NCBI RefSeq assembly: GCF_000421405.1
Contig: NZ_ATWY01000007.1
Span: 97,142-161,141, forward strand
Length of the DNA stretch: 64,000 bases
Reading direction: 5' to 3'
DNA from: Butyrivibrio sp. NC2007
GTDB lineage: Bacteria > Bacillota > Clostridia > Lachnospirales > Lachnospiraceae
Part shown: piece by piece, positions 27,198-36,466 of the stretch
Layout of the letters: every line of letters starts with the position of its first letter
Position numbering within the stretch: the stretch's first letter is position 1
The notes under the pieces: generated by a model
The model's database searches: none
Seen by the model: the letters and a program-made list of their open reading frames with translations, nothing else
Told to the model about the DNA's origin: nothing
Position numbers and translations under genes: made by a program

Positions 27198-27236
27198 TAA
27201 TATATCAAGTAATCCGAAATGGAAAGGAGAAGAATT

Positions 27237-28397
27237 ATGAAAAAAAGATTAGCATTGGTATTGGCGGGGCTTATGACTCTTGGCCTGATCGGCTGCGGAG
27301 AGGCTGAATCTTCGGCTCCTGCAGCTACTGAAACACCCGCAGCAACTGAGGCACCTGCAGCTGAAGCACCTGCAGCAGAGGCTGAAAGTTCAGGAATGGA
27401 CGCACTCATCGAGGCAGCTAAGGCAGAGGGTGAACTCATTGTTTACGGTTCCTGCGAGGAAGAGTATCTTGCAGCAGCTTGTGAGAACTTTGAGAAACTC
27501 TATGGAATCAAGGTTCAGTATCAGCGCCTTTCAACAGGTGAGGTTCAGAGTAAGATCGAAGAAGAGAACGGAAATCCTTCAGGTGATGTATGGTTCGGCG
27601 GAACAACAGATCCTTACAACGTAGCAGCTTCAGAAGGACTCCTTGAAGCATATGATGCACAGAATGCCAGCCACCTTCTTTCAGATAAGTATCGCGATGC
27701 TGATGGATACTGGTATGGTATCTACAAGGGAATCCTTGGATTTATGGTAAATAAAGACGAGCTTGCAAGAATGGGTATCGAAGAGCCTGCTGACTGGAAA
27801 GACCTTCTTGATGAGAAGTACAAAGGTCTCGTTTGGCTTTCAAACTACAACACAGCAGGAACAGCTAAGCTTGTTATCAACACAATGATCCAGAAGTATG
27901 GTCATGACGAAGGTATCCAGTACCTTGTAGACCTTGATAAGAACATCGAAGTTTACACAAAGTCAGGTTCAGGCCCTTCTAAGAACGTTGGTACAGGTGA
28001 GTGTGTTGTTGGTATCGGATTCCTTCATGACGGTATCACACAGATCGTTGACAACGGATATGGCAACATCGGCCTCATCATTCCTTCAACAGGAACATCT
28101 TACGAGGTTGGTGCAACAGCTATCTTCAAGGGATGCCAGCATCCAAATGCAGCTAAGCTTTGGATTGAGTATGCACTCAGCCCTGATTGCGTAGAGCTTG
28201 CAGCACAGAACGGTTCATATCAGTTCCTGGTTATCGACAATGCTAAGCAGCCTGAGCTCGCTACAGAGTTTGGCCTTGATCCCGAGAACGTTATGGATTA
28301 TGACTTCGAAGATGCTAAGCAGAACACAACAACTTACATTGAAGAAGTTATGAATGCACTTGGAAGCGCAGCAGACGATCGTTTCCAGACAGAGTGA
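27237..28397 (+). CDS. ABC transporter substrate-binding lipoprotein, Fe3+ (FbpA/AfuA) type
   Basis: A 386-residue lipoprotein: signal peptide, lipobox LGLIGC, an Ala/Pro/Glu-rich tether, then a family 1 binding fold. EGELIVYGSCEEEYL, the KVQYQRLSTGEVQSKIEEE stretch and DVWFGGTTDPYNVAASEG match AfuA/FbpA-like proteins that deliver ferric iron; related proteins carry 2-aminoethylphosphonate or thiamine, so the substrate is tentative. ATG27237 follows AAAGGAG at 7 nt; the ATG at 27219 lacks a ribosome site. The two-domain permease and a PotA-like ATPase follow, completing a three-gene importer. Confidence 0.88.
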   Translation: MKKRLALVLAGLMTLGLIGCGEAESSAPAATETPAATEAPAAEAPAAEAESSGMDALIEAAKAEGELIVYGSCEEEYLAAACENFEKLYGIKVQYQRLSTGEVQSKIEEENGNPSGDVWFGGTTDPYNVAASEGLLEAYDAQNASHLLSDKYRDADGYWYGIYKGILGFMVNKDELARMGIEEPADWKDLLDEKYKGLVWLSNYNTAGTAKLVINTMIQKYGHDEGIQYLVDLDKNIEVYTKSGSGPSKNVGTGECVVGIGFLHDGITQIVDNGYGNIGLIIPSTGTSYEVGATAIFKGCQHPNAAKLWIEYALSPDCVELAAQNGSYQFLVIDNAKQPELATEFGLDPENVMDYDFEDAKQNTTTYIEEVMNALGSAADDRFQTE

Positions 28398-28419
28398 TTT
28401 CTATATCGGGGATATTACA

Positions 28420-28443
28420 GGGCGGATGTTTATCCATCCGCCC
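28420..28443 (+). terminator. Hairpin between binding-protein and permease genes
   Basis: GGGCGGATG and CATCCGCCC form a 9-bp stem with a 6-nt loop, then TTCTCTTTTT. Probably a leaky terminator that sets a high binding-protein to permease ratio. Confidence 0.8.
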
Positions 28444-28479
28444 TTCTCTTTTTAAGTTGATGTGAGGAGGATTTTCAGA

Positions 28480-30192
28480 ATGGCAAAGAGTCAGAGTGCC
28501 AGCCTTGACAGGAAAAAGCTTTTGGCCGACCCGATCATGGTGACGACCATTGTGCTTTTGGTGGTATTTCTTACAATATTCATCTTGTATCCGCTGGCAA
28601 TACTTCTGGTAGACAGTTTCGTTTCGGACAATGGACTTACGCTTGATACATTTAAGAGAGTAATGGCGCTTCCCAATTTCAGACGCGCTATCACCAATAC
28701 TCTTAAGGTTGGTTTTTTGGTTGGAATTGCATCAGCTCTCATAGGCCTTTTGTTTGCGTATGTGGAGGTCTATGTTAAGCTTCGTACAAAATTCATGGAG
28801 GGACTTTTTAAGGTAGTATCAATGCTTCCTGTTGTTTCACCTCCCTTTGTTTTGTCGCTTTCAATGATCATGCTTTTCGGAAAAGCAGGTATCATTACAA
28901 GATTTCTTTTACATATCTATGACAACAGTGTGTATGGATTCTGGGGTATTGCAATAGTCCAGACCCTTACATTTTTCCCTGTATGCTACATGATGCTCAA
29001 GGGGCTTTTGAAAAATATCGATCCTTCCCTTGAGGAAGCAGCAAGAGATATGGGCGCTTCCAGATTCAAGGTATTTATGACGGTTACACTTCCCCTTATC
29101 CTTCCTGGACTTGGAAATGCATTTCTTGTAACCTTCATCGAGTCTATTGCAGACTTCGCAAACCCAATGATCATCGGTGGTTCATACGATACTCTGGCAA
29201 CAACGATCTATCTGCAGATAACAGGTGCTTATGATAAACAGGGTGCAGCTGCCATGGCGGTAGTTCTTCTGGCTATAACACTCATGATGTTCGTGGTTCA
29301 GAAGTATTACCTTGAGGCAAAGAGTACTGCAACACTTTCAGGTAAGGCATCAAGAGAGCGTATGCTGATCACCGATAAGAGTGTTACTGTTCCTCTTACC
29401 ATCATGTGCTCAGCTCTTGCGATATTCGTAATCATCATGTACATCTGTGTTCCCTTCGGTGCGATGTTCAGGACCTGGGGATATGATTTCCATCTGACCT
29501 TTAAGTGGTTCGGTCAGGTATTTAGCAAGTACAAAGGCTTTAAGGCATTTAAGGACAGCTTCATTCTGTCACTTATTTCAGCTCCTATAACAGCTCTTTT
29601 GTCTATGATAATCTCATACCTTGTGGTAAAGAGAAAGTTCAAGGCCAAGGGCTTTATTGAGGCGGTATCTATGCTGGCTATGGCAGTTCCCGGAACGGTT
29701 CTCGGTATCGGATATATAAGAGGATTTTCCGGAGGTCTCTTCGGCAGCGGATTTCTTCAGGGACTCTACGGAACAGGAGCAATACTGGTTATCGTATTCG
29801 TAGTACGAAGCCTTCCTACAGGTACCAGAAGCGGAATTTCAGCCCTTCGCCAGATTGATAAGAGCATTGAGGAATCAGCTTATGACATGGGTGCAGACAG
29901 CTTCAAGGTATTTATGACGGTAACACTTCCGCTCATTAAGGACAGTTTCCTTAGCGGCTTTGTTACCTCCTTCGTAAGGAGCATTACAGCCATCAGTGCT
30001 ATCATCCTTCTGGTTACACCTTCTTATCTGCTCATCACAGTTCAGATCAACGAGTTTGCAGAGAAGGGTGCTTACGGAATAGCCTGTGCGTTTGCAACTA
30101 TCCTGATCCTTATTACTTACACAGCGGTTCTTCTCATGAACATATTCATGAAGTACTTCGGAACCAGCCGTAAGGTAAATTTAGAAGACTGA
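28480..30192 (+). CDS. ABC transporter permease with two fused domains, FbpB type
   Basis: A 570-residue membrane protein with about twelve hydrophobic segments. Two EAA-type cytoplasmic loops, EEAARDMGASRFKVFMTVTL and EESAYDMGADSFKVFMTVTL, show that it is a tandem fusion of two permease domains, as in FbpB-type iron importers, so no second permease gene is needed. GAGGAGG precedes ATG28480 by 9 nt; the upstream in-frame GTG28462 is inside or before that site. It follows the binding protein after a hairpin and is followed 49 nt later by the ATPase. Confidence 0.92.
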   Translation: MAKSQSASLDRKKLLADPIMVTTIVLLVVFLTIFILYPLAILLVDSFVSDNGLTLDTFKRVMALPNFRRAITNTLKVGFLVGIASALIGLLFAYVEVYVKLRTKFMEGLFKVVSMLPVVSPPFVLSLSMIMLFGKAGIITRFLLHIYDNSVYGFWGIAIVQTLTFFPVCYMMLKGLLKNIDPSLEEAARDMGASRFKVFMTVTLPLILPGLGNAFLVTFIESIADFANPMIIGGSYDTLATTIYLQITGAYDKQGAAAMAVVLLAITLMMFVVQKYYLEAKSTATLSGKASRERMLITDKSVTVPLTIMCSALAIFVIIMYICVPFGAMFRTWGYDFHLTFKWFGQVFSKYKGFKAFKDSFILSLISAPITALLSMIISYLVVKRKFKAKGFIEAVSMLAMAVPGTVLGIGYIRGFSGGLFGSGFLQGLYGTGAILVIVFVVRSLPTGTRSGISALRQIDKSIEESAYDMGADSFKVFMTVTLPLIKDSFLSGFVTSFVRSITAISAIILLVTPSYLLITVQINEFAEKGAYGIACAFATILILITYTAVLLMNIFMKYFGTSRKVNLED

Positions 30193-30241
30193 CACTTAAC
30201 ATAGATTAAAGCCGCATGAAGATGCGAGATAGGTGGATAAA

Positions 30242-31303
30242 ATGGCAAAAGAGAAAAAGGGCGTACGCCTTGAACATATTTCAAAGATATATAAAGATCC
30301 AAAGACAGGAAAAGATTTCTACGCAGTAAAAGATCAGAACCTTGAGATTGAGCCGGGCAGCTTTGTTACACTGCTTGGACCATCAGGCTGTGGCAAGACA
30401 ACCACACTTAGAATGATAGCGGGCTTTGAGTCACCGGATGAGGGCGAGATATACCTTGGAGGAGAGCCTATCAATGCTCTTACTCCCAACAAGCGTGATA
30501 CAGCCATGGTTTTCCAGAGCTATGCGCTTCTTCCTCACTACAACATTTTTGACAACGTAGCTTACGGACTTAAGCTTCGCAAGATGGATTCCGAGACCAT
30601 CAAGAAAAAGGTTACTGATATCCTTTCACTGGTTGGACTTGAGGGAATGGAGAACCGTATGACAAACCAGCTCTCAGGTGGACAGCAGCAGAGAGTTGCT
30701 CTTGCAAGAGCACTGGTAATTGAGCCAGGAGTTCTTTTGTTCGATGAGCCATTGTCAAACCTTGATGCCAAGCTCAGGGTATCCATGAGAACTGAGATCA
30801 GACGTATCCAGCAGGAAGCCGGAATCACAGCCGTTTATGTAACTCATGACCAGTCAGAGGCTATGGCCATTTCAGATAAGGTTATCATCATGAACAAGGG
30901 TGTGGTAGAGCAGGTGGCAACACCACAGGAAGCATACTACTATCCAAACAGCAAATTCGTTGCTGACTTCATCGGTGAATGTAACTTCCTTAAAGCCAAG
31001 GTAACAGGTCAGGATATGGTTGAGATCGATGGATCGGCCGTAAAGTGTGCTACAGGAAGCCTTCAGACCGGCGCAGACTGCGATGTGGTTCTTCGCCCTG
31101 AAGGAGCTGTTCTTTCAGATACAGGAGCCATTAAGGGCATTGTTGATTACTCATGCTTTATGGGTGCTTATCAGGATTATCGCATCAAAGTCGGCGAGAG
31201 TTTTGTTAAGATCCAGGAATACAATCCCAAGAACAAGAAGATATACAATGTCGGTGATACTGTATGTCTTGGCTTTGAGGATAATACATTATATGCGCTA
31301 TAA
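30242..31303 (+). CDS. ABC transporter ATP-binding protein, FbpC/PotA type
   Basis: Energises the iron-type importer. The 353-residue protein has Walker A GPSGCGKTT near residue 47, signature LSGGQQQR near 144, Walker B LLFDEPLSNLDAKLR near 165, the switch His in VYVTHDQSEA, and a C-terminal TOBE-like regulatory domain of about 110 residues. ATG30242 follows AGGTGG; GTG30233 in frame overlaps that site. The MgtC-like gene begins 11 nt after its stop, so the transcript probably continues. Confidence 0.93.
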   Translation: MAKEKKGVRLEHISKIYKDPKTGKDFYAVKDQNLEIEPGSFVTLLGPSGCGKTTTLRMIAGFESPDEGEIYLGGEPINALTPNKRDTAMVFQSYALLPHYNIFDNVAYGLKLRKMDSETIKKKVTDILSLVGLEGMENRMTNQLSGGQQQRVALARALVIEPGVLLFDEPLSNLDAKLRVSMRTEIRRIQQEAGITAVYVTHDQSEAMAISDKVIIMNKGVVEQVATPQEAYYYPNSKFVADFIGECNFLKAKVTGQDMVEIDGSAVKCATGSLQTGADCDVVLRPEGAVLSDTGAIKGIVDYSCFMGAYQDYRIKVGESFVKIQEYNPKNKKIYNVGDTVCLGFEDNTLYAL

Positions 31304-31314
31304 AGGGGTAATAT

Positions 31315-32013
31315 ATGTCTTTAGCTACTATTATTGATTATTTGCAGGGAAGCAGCAGTATAGCTGTTGGCATAAGGCTGGTGGTAGCCACTGTATTCGG
31401 AGGCCTTGTAGGCTGGGAGAGGATAATAAAGCACCACAGTGCAGGTATTAAGACCCACGCACTGGTAAGCCTTGGATCAGCCTCAGCTACAGCACTAAAT
31501 ATTTACCTTGCCATGCTTCCCGGACTAAATGCCGACGTCAGCAGGATTCCCGCCGGTGTTGTAAGCGGAATCGGATTCTTGGGAGCCGGCACAATACTGG
31601 TTACCGGCAGAAAGCAGATAAAGGGATTATCTACAGCTGCAACACTCTGGGTTACCTCCTGTATGGGAATGGCTATAGGAGCAGGATATCTTGAGATTGG
31701 CTGTGTATGTCTTTTGATGGTTGCCTTTTCGAATATCCTTCTAAAGCAGCTCTCCAACAAGGTGGAAGGTTACAGCAAGTACATGAACATCTACATCGAG
31801 GTCAACAAAAGCCGCGGTGTAAACAAGCTCATGAAGATGCTTTCGGATCAGGGCTTTACAATTCTTAGCATGACCAAGAGCAAGGAAAAGACTCTTCAGT
31901 CCTCCGATACAGGCCTGATCCTTGATCTGGATCTGGATAAAAAGAGATCACACCATGAGATACTAAACATGCTCAGCGATGAGGAATATGTCAATTACGT
32001 AGAAGAAGTTTAA
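31315..32013 (+). CDS. MgtC/SapB family membrane protein
   Basis: A 232-residue protein. The N-terminal 145 residues have several hydrophobic segments with family phrases (GGLVGWERIIKHHSAGIKTH, GAGTILVTGR, LSTAATLWVTSCMGMAIGAG) diagnostic of MgtC/SapB proteins, which are linked to magnesium homeostasis and ATP synthase or acid tolerance. The remaining 85 residues form a soluble ACT-like tail. AAAGGGG precedes ATG31315. It is closely spaced after the iron-type ABC ATPase and before a GGDEF-like protein; the reason for this grouping is unclear. Confidence 0.92.
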   Translation: MSLATIIDYLQGSSSIAVGIRLVVATVFGGLVGWERIIKHHSAGIKTHALVSLGSASATALNIYLAMLPGLNADVSRIPAGVVSGIGFLGAGTILVTGRKQIKGLSTAATLWVTSCMGMAIGAGYLEIGCVCLLMVAFSNILLKQLSNKVEGYSKYMNIYIEVNKSRGVNKLMKMLSDQGFTILSMTKSKEKTLQSSDTGLILDLDLDKKRSHHEILNMLSDEEYVNYVEEV

Positions 32014-32049
32014 TAGTTTTGCAAATCTGTTTTAGAGGGACAAAATACT

Positions 32050-33168
32050 ATGATAATTGAAGGTTGGCAGGTCAATAATTTCCTAACACTCTTTATACTG
32101 GTAATGATTCTTGCATTCCAGAGAAGAGGCAGCAGAGTTAAGACAAGCAGAATGTTTACGTACATTATCATTACCACTATTGTGCTTGTCGTTGCCGATA
32201 CGTTTGCAAGGATAGGAGAGAACAGAGGAGGTTCCTACATTCTCATGGCCTTTTTCGGCAACCTGATAATGTTCCTTGTAGATCCTCTTATCATCCTGTT
32301 TTCAGTCATCTATATAGACTGCTGGATGGATGAAAAGAATAAGAAAGCACGAAAGATTTCCAAGATTGTCTTTCATATATTTGCCACTTTAAACATAGTA
32401 TTTGTTCTTGCAGATCAGGTTTTTGGCCTTAAGTGGTTCTTCTATTTTGAAAGAAGTAATTATTTCAGAGGGAAACTCTTTATGGCAAGGGCTGTTGTGC
32501 TTGCTCTGTTCATGCTTCTTGTTACGGTTTATCTGGTTGCCTTCAGGAAAAATGTACTTAATGATTACAGAAGAACGCTGTATGTTCTGCCGGTATTTGC
32601 TCTGATCGGTACAATTGCTCAGATTCTGTATAATGGAATAAATACCACATACACCGCAGGTTCATTGGCTTGTCTGATACTGTTTATCAGTTTTCAGAGT
32701 AATGATGTCAACATGGATAACCTGACCGGAGTCTTAAACAGACGAGGATTTGATATCAGGCTTGAGCAGATGATGAAGAGCAGCGCATCAGGAGACGGAG
32801 ATTTTACAGCTGTTTTGCTGGATATCGACAACTTCAGAAAGATCAACGAAAGCTGCGGCCATGAGGAAGGCGACGGTGCGATTATGGTATTTGCCGATAT
32901 GATCATGGACGCTTTCGGAGAAAACTGCAAGATTGGCAGGATTGACGGAGTGACCTTCTGTGTGCTTTTGGAAAATGCATCAGAACCGGAGATAAAAGAG
33001 GGAATCAGAAGAGTAAGAAACAGTCTTGAAAGAGTAAGAAAAAAATGCGACTGGGATGAGAGCGTTGGAGTAAGAAGTATCTATGAGACCTATGATCCCG
33101 GTATTAACATGAATTCTTCGGAGTATAGAAAACACCTTGATAGCCTTATGCATGAACAGGGGGTATAA
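32050..33168 (+). CDS. Membrane protein with degenerate GGDEF domain
   Basis: A 372-residue protein. About six N-terminal hydrophobic segments (1-215), similar in layout to the other two membrane GGDEF proteins of this window, precede a GGDEF-family domain that starts NMDNLTGVLNRRGFD and contains LLDIDNFRKINESCGHEEGD. The signature loop reads RIDGVTFCVLL instead of GGDEF/GGEEF, so diguanylate cyclase activity is not expected. GAGGGAC precedes ATG32050. It is the third membrane GGDEF protein here with a broken active site. Confidence 0.85.
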   Translation: MIIEGWQVNNFLTLFILVMILAFQRRGSRVKTSRMFTYIIITTIVLVVADTFARIGENRGGSYILMAFFGNLIMFLVDPLIILFSVIYIDCWMDEKNKKARKISKIVFHIFATLNIVFVLADQVFGLKWFFYFERSNYFRGKLFMARAVVLALFMLLVTVYLVAFRKNVLNDYRRTLYVLPVFALIGTIAQILYNGINTTYTAGSLACLILFISFQSNDVNMDNLTGVLNRRGFDIRLEQMMKSSASGDGDFTAVLLDIDNFRKINESCGHEEGDGAIMVFADMIMDAFGENCKIGRIDGVTFCVLLENASEPEIKEGIRRVRNSLERVRKKCDWDESVGVRSIYETYDPGINMNSSEYRKHLDSLMHEQGV

Positions 33169-33185
33169 CAGGGAGAATCAGCACC

Positions 33186-34304
33186 ATGCAGGAAGATTTT
33201 CATTACTATGGAACATATTGCGCGGCGTATCTGGCAGGGTACTCCCACGAGGAGAGCCTTGACATCTGTTACTGCGCCCAATTTGTTGATCTTTGTTCAA
33301 CTACATTTTTATCCAAAATAAAGGCGCCCACCAAGGCAGCCACAACCCAGCTTCAGCTGGAGATGATGGATGCAAGGACTGATATCATAGGCCTTCAGGA
33401 CATTACCAGAATCTGGGCATCCTTCCACTTTCTTCCAAGAGATCTGTATGCTTACAAACCAAAGCGCACAAAGAGATACTTGAATAAATTCAGGCTTATC
33501 TGCGGACCAAACGGAGATCTTTTGGAAAAGACCGTAAGGATTGCGAAGGATAAGCCTCTTCAGCATGCAGGTATTGCAATGCATGTACTCGCCGATACCT
33601 GGGCACACATGTACTTTGCCGGGACGCCTTCACTTGTCATCAACAATGTAGATAATTCGTTTTTTGAGATCATAGAAAAAGACGGTGAGGAGATAGCAAG
33701 ACCTATCAGGTTCAGGCATAATCCATCAGCTCCCGATGACATTGAAAAGGGCCTATATACAAACAGTCTTTATCAGTCAAACGAGAATTCCATCATGAAC
33801 TTAGGGCACGGAAGAGCTGGGCATTTCCCTGATTACTCTTTTGCCAAATACAAATATATGCCTGCCTGGGGAGATTACATGGAGGTTTTGAAGGACAACC
33901 CGTCTGACTACGAGAAGGCCTTTACGCAGATGGTATATGCTCTTAAGTACTTAAGGGGCGAAGTGGAGTCTTTTAACAAAGATACTTATGACACCTCCGT
34001 GATGGAGAAGTATGGCGACAGAATCAGAAGCATAATCAGAAAGAGGCAGCTGAATGCCTGCGCTGACTGGAAGAGCTTCGGCGAGGAGCTATCCGGTGAG
34101 AGCATTGAGGATTTTGATATCACGAAATATGAGGATGAATACGACCTGATTCCGGCCGATTCCAAGAACAAGTCCTTTATTGGCAAATTCATTGAGGGAG
34201 CTCTTTTGCAAAAGGGAATGGTGACGGATGAGATATCAAAGGCCGGTATAAATCACGCCGGATTTGTACTTCCAAAAGAACTTAATCTGAGGAAATCGGG
34301 ATGA
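33186..34304 (+). CDS. DUF6765-like protein, possible metal-dependent hydrolase fold
   Basis: A 372-residue cytoplasmic protein. The start QEDFHYYGTYCAAYLAGYSH, the following CYCAQFVDLC and the central HAGIAMHVLADTWAHMYFAG look like the DUF6765 family, whose His/Asp pattern (HxxxHxxxDTWAH) recalls zinc-dependent phospholipase C folds. A hydrolytic role is only an inference. The start lies 17 nt after the GGDEF-like gene and the stop overlaps the next gene by 4 nt, so these are co-translated. No signal peptide is present. Confidence 0.7.
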   Translation: MQEDFHYYGTYCAAYLAGYSHEESLDICYCAQFVDLCSTTFLSKIKAPTKAATTQLQLEMMDARTDIIGLQDITRIWASFHFLPRDLYAYKPKRTKRYLNKFRLICGPNGDLLEKTVRIAKDKPLQHAGIAMHVLADTWAHMYFAGTPSLVINNVDNSFFEIIEKDGEEIARPIRFRHNPSAPDDIEKGLYTNSLYQSNENSIMNLGHGRAGHFPDYSFAKYKYMPAWGDYMEVLKDNPSDYEKAFTQMVYALKYLRGEVESFNKDTYDTSVMEKYGDRIRSIIRKRQLNACADWKSFGEELSGESIEDFDITKYEDEYDLIPADSKNKSFIGKFIEGALLQKGMVTDEISKAGINHAGFVLPKELNLRKSG

Positions 34305-34834
34305 CGAAACTACAGAAAATCAGAAATTCATTATTCGGGATAGCCATGATGGTGGCAGCAGTTGTTATGGCTTATAAACCAAAGGATGCATACGAGAGCG
34401 TGATTGTCTTTATGGCACTGGGCTTTTTTGTTACGAGCATCGCAACACTTGGGTACTACTTCACCATGGCCAAATACATGGTGGGAGGCAGAATGATACT
34501 GTACAGAGGTGTCGTGCTGTTTGACTTTGCGATTCTTACAGGCTCGATCACGGATGTTCCCAGATTTTATGTGATCATTTATCTTGCAGTGCTCCATCTT
34601 TTCTCGGGACTTGTCGAGATACTAAGGTCAAGGGAGGCAAGAGCCAGCGGCGGAAGGGGCTGGAGACTCAAGCTCTTCCATGGAATCTTTAACATGTCGA
34701 TTGCAATCGGATGTATTGTCCTTGCCAGAAGAGTAAATACCGCAGTCTATATGTACTGCTTTGGTATATTCTACTCGGGGCTTATAAGAGTGATACAGTC
34801 TTTCAGAAAGACAACTTTTGTTTATATCAGGTGA
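34301..34834 (+). CDS. HdeD/DUF308-like small integral membrane protein
   Basis: A 177-residue protein with six hydrophobic segments in three pairs, the layout of HdeD/DUF308 proteins. The start ATGA overlaps the previous stop, so translation is coupled to the DUF6765-like gene. No catalytic motif is seen. A terminator 10 nt beyond its stop closes the transcript that probably began at the iron-type transporter or at the MgtC gene. Confidence 0.75.
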   Translation: MTKLQKIRNSLFGIAMMVAAVVMAYKPKDAYESVIVFMALGFFVTSIATLGYYFTMAKYMVGGRMILYRGVVLFDFAILTGSITDVPRFYVIIYLAVLHLFSGLVEILRSREARASGGRGWRLKLFHGIFNMSIAIGCIVLARRVNTAVYMYCFGIFYSGLIRVIQSFRKTTFVYIR

Positions 34835-34843
34835 TCCGGATTT

Positions 34844-34880
34844 AATGCCGCTTTCCATGGCTTTGGAGAGCGGTATTTTT
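34844..34880 (+). terminator. Rho-independent terminator
   Basis: ATGCCGCTTTCCA pairs with TGGAGAGCGGTAT (two G-U pairs) around a 6-nt loop and runs into T5. Confidence 0.85.
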
Positions 34881-35073
34881 GCGCCTTTTTTTAAAGTGCA
34901 AAAATATATAAACTTTGGCTTGGATTTTATAAATACACCCCTTTTGCGCTTTGATAGAATACAAATCGGTTGAAACTTTTTGGAAAAAGTGCGCCTTTTG
35001 TCTAGAAAAAAGATACTTAAATGGTTTTAAGATACTTGTTTGTCATGTGGCAAAAAGTTATGATATATGGGCA

Positions 35074-35087
35074 TGAAAACGTTTCCG
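35074..35087 (+). promoter_or_regulatory. cre-like (CcpA/LacI-family) operator overlapping the leader of the YesN-type regulator
   Basis: TGAAAACGTTTCCG closely matches the catabolite-response element (TGAAARCGYTTNCN). It lies 11 nt before the start codon, in the transcribed leader, where binding would block expression. The rest of the 34881-35097 gap is AT-rich with repeated CTTTTT/AAAAAG stretches and no other confident signal. Confidence 0.45.
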
Positions 35088-35097
35088 GGGGTGTTAT

Positions 35098-36315
35098 ATG
35101 AAATACAGAACTCTTGTTGCAGATGATGAACCTATGATTAGAAGAGGAATCATCAGTTTCCTTAAGGCCTATGATGATTTTGAAGTAGTGGCCGAGGCGG
35201 AAGACGGTGAGATGGCTCTTGAGAAGTCCAAATCGACAGTTATTGATGTGTTCTTTGTGGACATCAACATGCCCTTCCTCAATGGACTGGATTTCATTAA
35301 GGAGCTTAAAAAGCTCTATCCTCAGGCACTTGTTGTAATAATAACCGGGTACGATCTCTTTGAATACGCAAGAAAGGCCGTAGGCCTTGGAGTATTTGAC
35401 TATGTACTTAAGCCTCTTATGGAGGATCCTTTCGATGAACTTATCGGAAGGATCCGTGAGGCTCTCAGTAAGCGCAGCGGCGAAGAGATGGAAAAGAAAT
35501 ACCTTGAGTGGGCAAGGGACAAGATGAACGAGAGCAGAGAGCTGCTCGTTGCCGAACTTGTCAAAAAGATAATTGACGGAAGACTCTCGGAAGATGAGAT
35601 AACCCAGGAGTGCAATTATCTGAATCTCAGGATCCCTGAGAGCTACTCAATGATCCTTGTCAGGATGGACACAAGGCCTACAGAGGAACTAAACGGAGAC
35701 TGGAACGACGATCTATTGTACTTTGTATCGGAGAACATTGCGCTTGAGATGTTTGCATCTCTTGCCCTTGAGAGCAGATGCAGAGACGAATCAGGAAATC
35801 TTGTGCTCATAACTTCTCGCATGGATGAGAGTCTTTTGGCAGAGAAGGCTGATGAGTACATCAGCTATATCTCAGGAATACTTCCTGTAAAATGCGTAAT
35901 TGAGACTGCACTTGGCTCAGGCCTTGGCTCAATCGCCGGCACCTATCAGGAAGCACTTTCAAGAGCTTCAGAGAACACCGGATATTCCTCCATCATGGAA
36001 TCAGTTCTTGAACTGATGCAGGAGAACTATTCAAGAGAGGAGTTCTCTCTTCAGGAGGCAGCAGATAAGGTTGGACTTTCGGTTCCGTACCTCAGCCGCG
36101 TCTTCAGGAAGGAAGCAGGCTGTACCTTCGTTGATTACCTCACAAACTTAAGAATGCGGAAGGCAAGCATTCTGCTGCATGACGAGGAGATGAAGATCTA
36201 TGAAGTTGCTGAGAGCGTAGGCTATACATCACAGCAGTACTTCAGCCTGGTATTTAAGAAGAAACTGGGAATCAGCCCTGTAGAGTACAGGCAATCAATC
36301 AAAGAGAATAAGTAA
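35098..36315 (+). CDS. Response regulator with AraC-type DNA-binding domain (YesN-like)
   Basis: A 405-residue transcription factor. The receiver domain (1-120) has the acidic pocket VADDEP, acceptor Asp in FFVDINMPFLNG, Thr in VVIITGYD and Lys in VLKPL. A linker of about 170 residues follows. The C-terminal AraC/XylS pair of helix-turn-helix motifs contains LSVPYLSRVFRKEAGCTFVD and YTSQQYFSLVFKKKLGISPV. It probably pairs with the YesM-type kinase encoded at 42252 and controls the sugar transporter operon that lies between them. GGGGGTG is the ribosome site. Confidence 0.92.
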   Translation: MKYRTLVADDEPMIRRGIISFLKAYDDFEVVAEAEDGEMALEKSKSTVIDVFFVDINMPFLNGLDFIKELKKLYPQALVVIITGYDLFEYARKAVGLGVFDYVLKPLMEDPFDELIGRIREALSKRSGEEMEKKYLEWARDKMNESRELLVAELVKKIIDGRLSEDEITQECNYLNLRIPESYSMILVRMDTRPTEELNGDWNDDLLYFVSENIALEMFASLALESRCRDESGNLVLITSRMDESLLAEKADEYISYISGILPVKCVIETALGSGLGSIAGTYQEALSRASENTGYSSIMESVLELMQENYSREEFSLQEAADKVGLSVPYLSRVFRKEAGCTFVDYLTNLRMRKASILLHDEEMKIYEVAESVGYTSQQYFSLVFKKKLGISPVEYRQSIKENK

Positions 36316-36337
36316 GCGAAGCGACTACAACATTTCT

Positions 36338-36466
36338 GCCCCGCAGATCGTGTATTGTAGCACAAAAAATAAGGATGCAACGGCTGCCCGAGCGCCAAAA
36401 AGCGGCGCTCAGCGTACTGTCCGCTGCATCCTTCTTTTTTTGTGCATACAGGTCACTAAGCGGGGC
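36338..36466 (+). repeat. Left foldable arm of a palindromic array; candidate structured RNA or element end
   Basis: A 129-nt segment closed by GCCCCGC / GCGGGGC. Inside, GCACAAAAAA and AAGGATGCA pair with TGCATCCTT and TTTTTTTGTGC, and the apex AGCGCC-AAAAAGC-GGCGCT forms a hairpin flanked by conserved unpaired CTGCCCG and CAGCGTACTGTC. A second copy lies inverted at 37241-37372. Its T-rich 3' side might also terminate the upstream regulator transcript. No ORF is present. Confidence 0.75.

Noticed and set aside
27237..31303. Phosphonate or thiamine importer instead of iron
   Set aside because: Cannot be excluded, but the fused two-domain permease and binding-protein blocks look most like FbpABC/AfuABC; kept as tentative iron type.
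34881..35073. Further operators in the AT-rich gap before the YesN-type regulator
   Set aside because: ACTTTTT-GG-AAAAAGT and similar stretches are AT-rich dyads with too short a loop and no second copy to support function.
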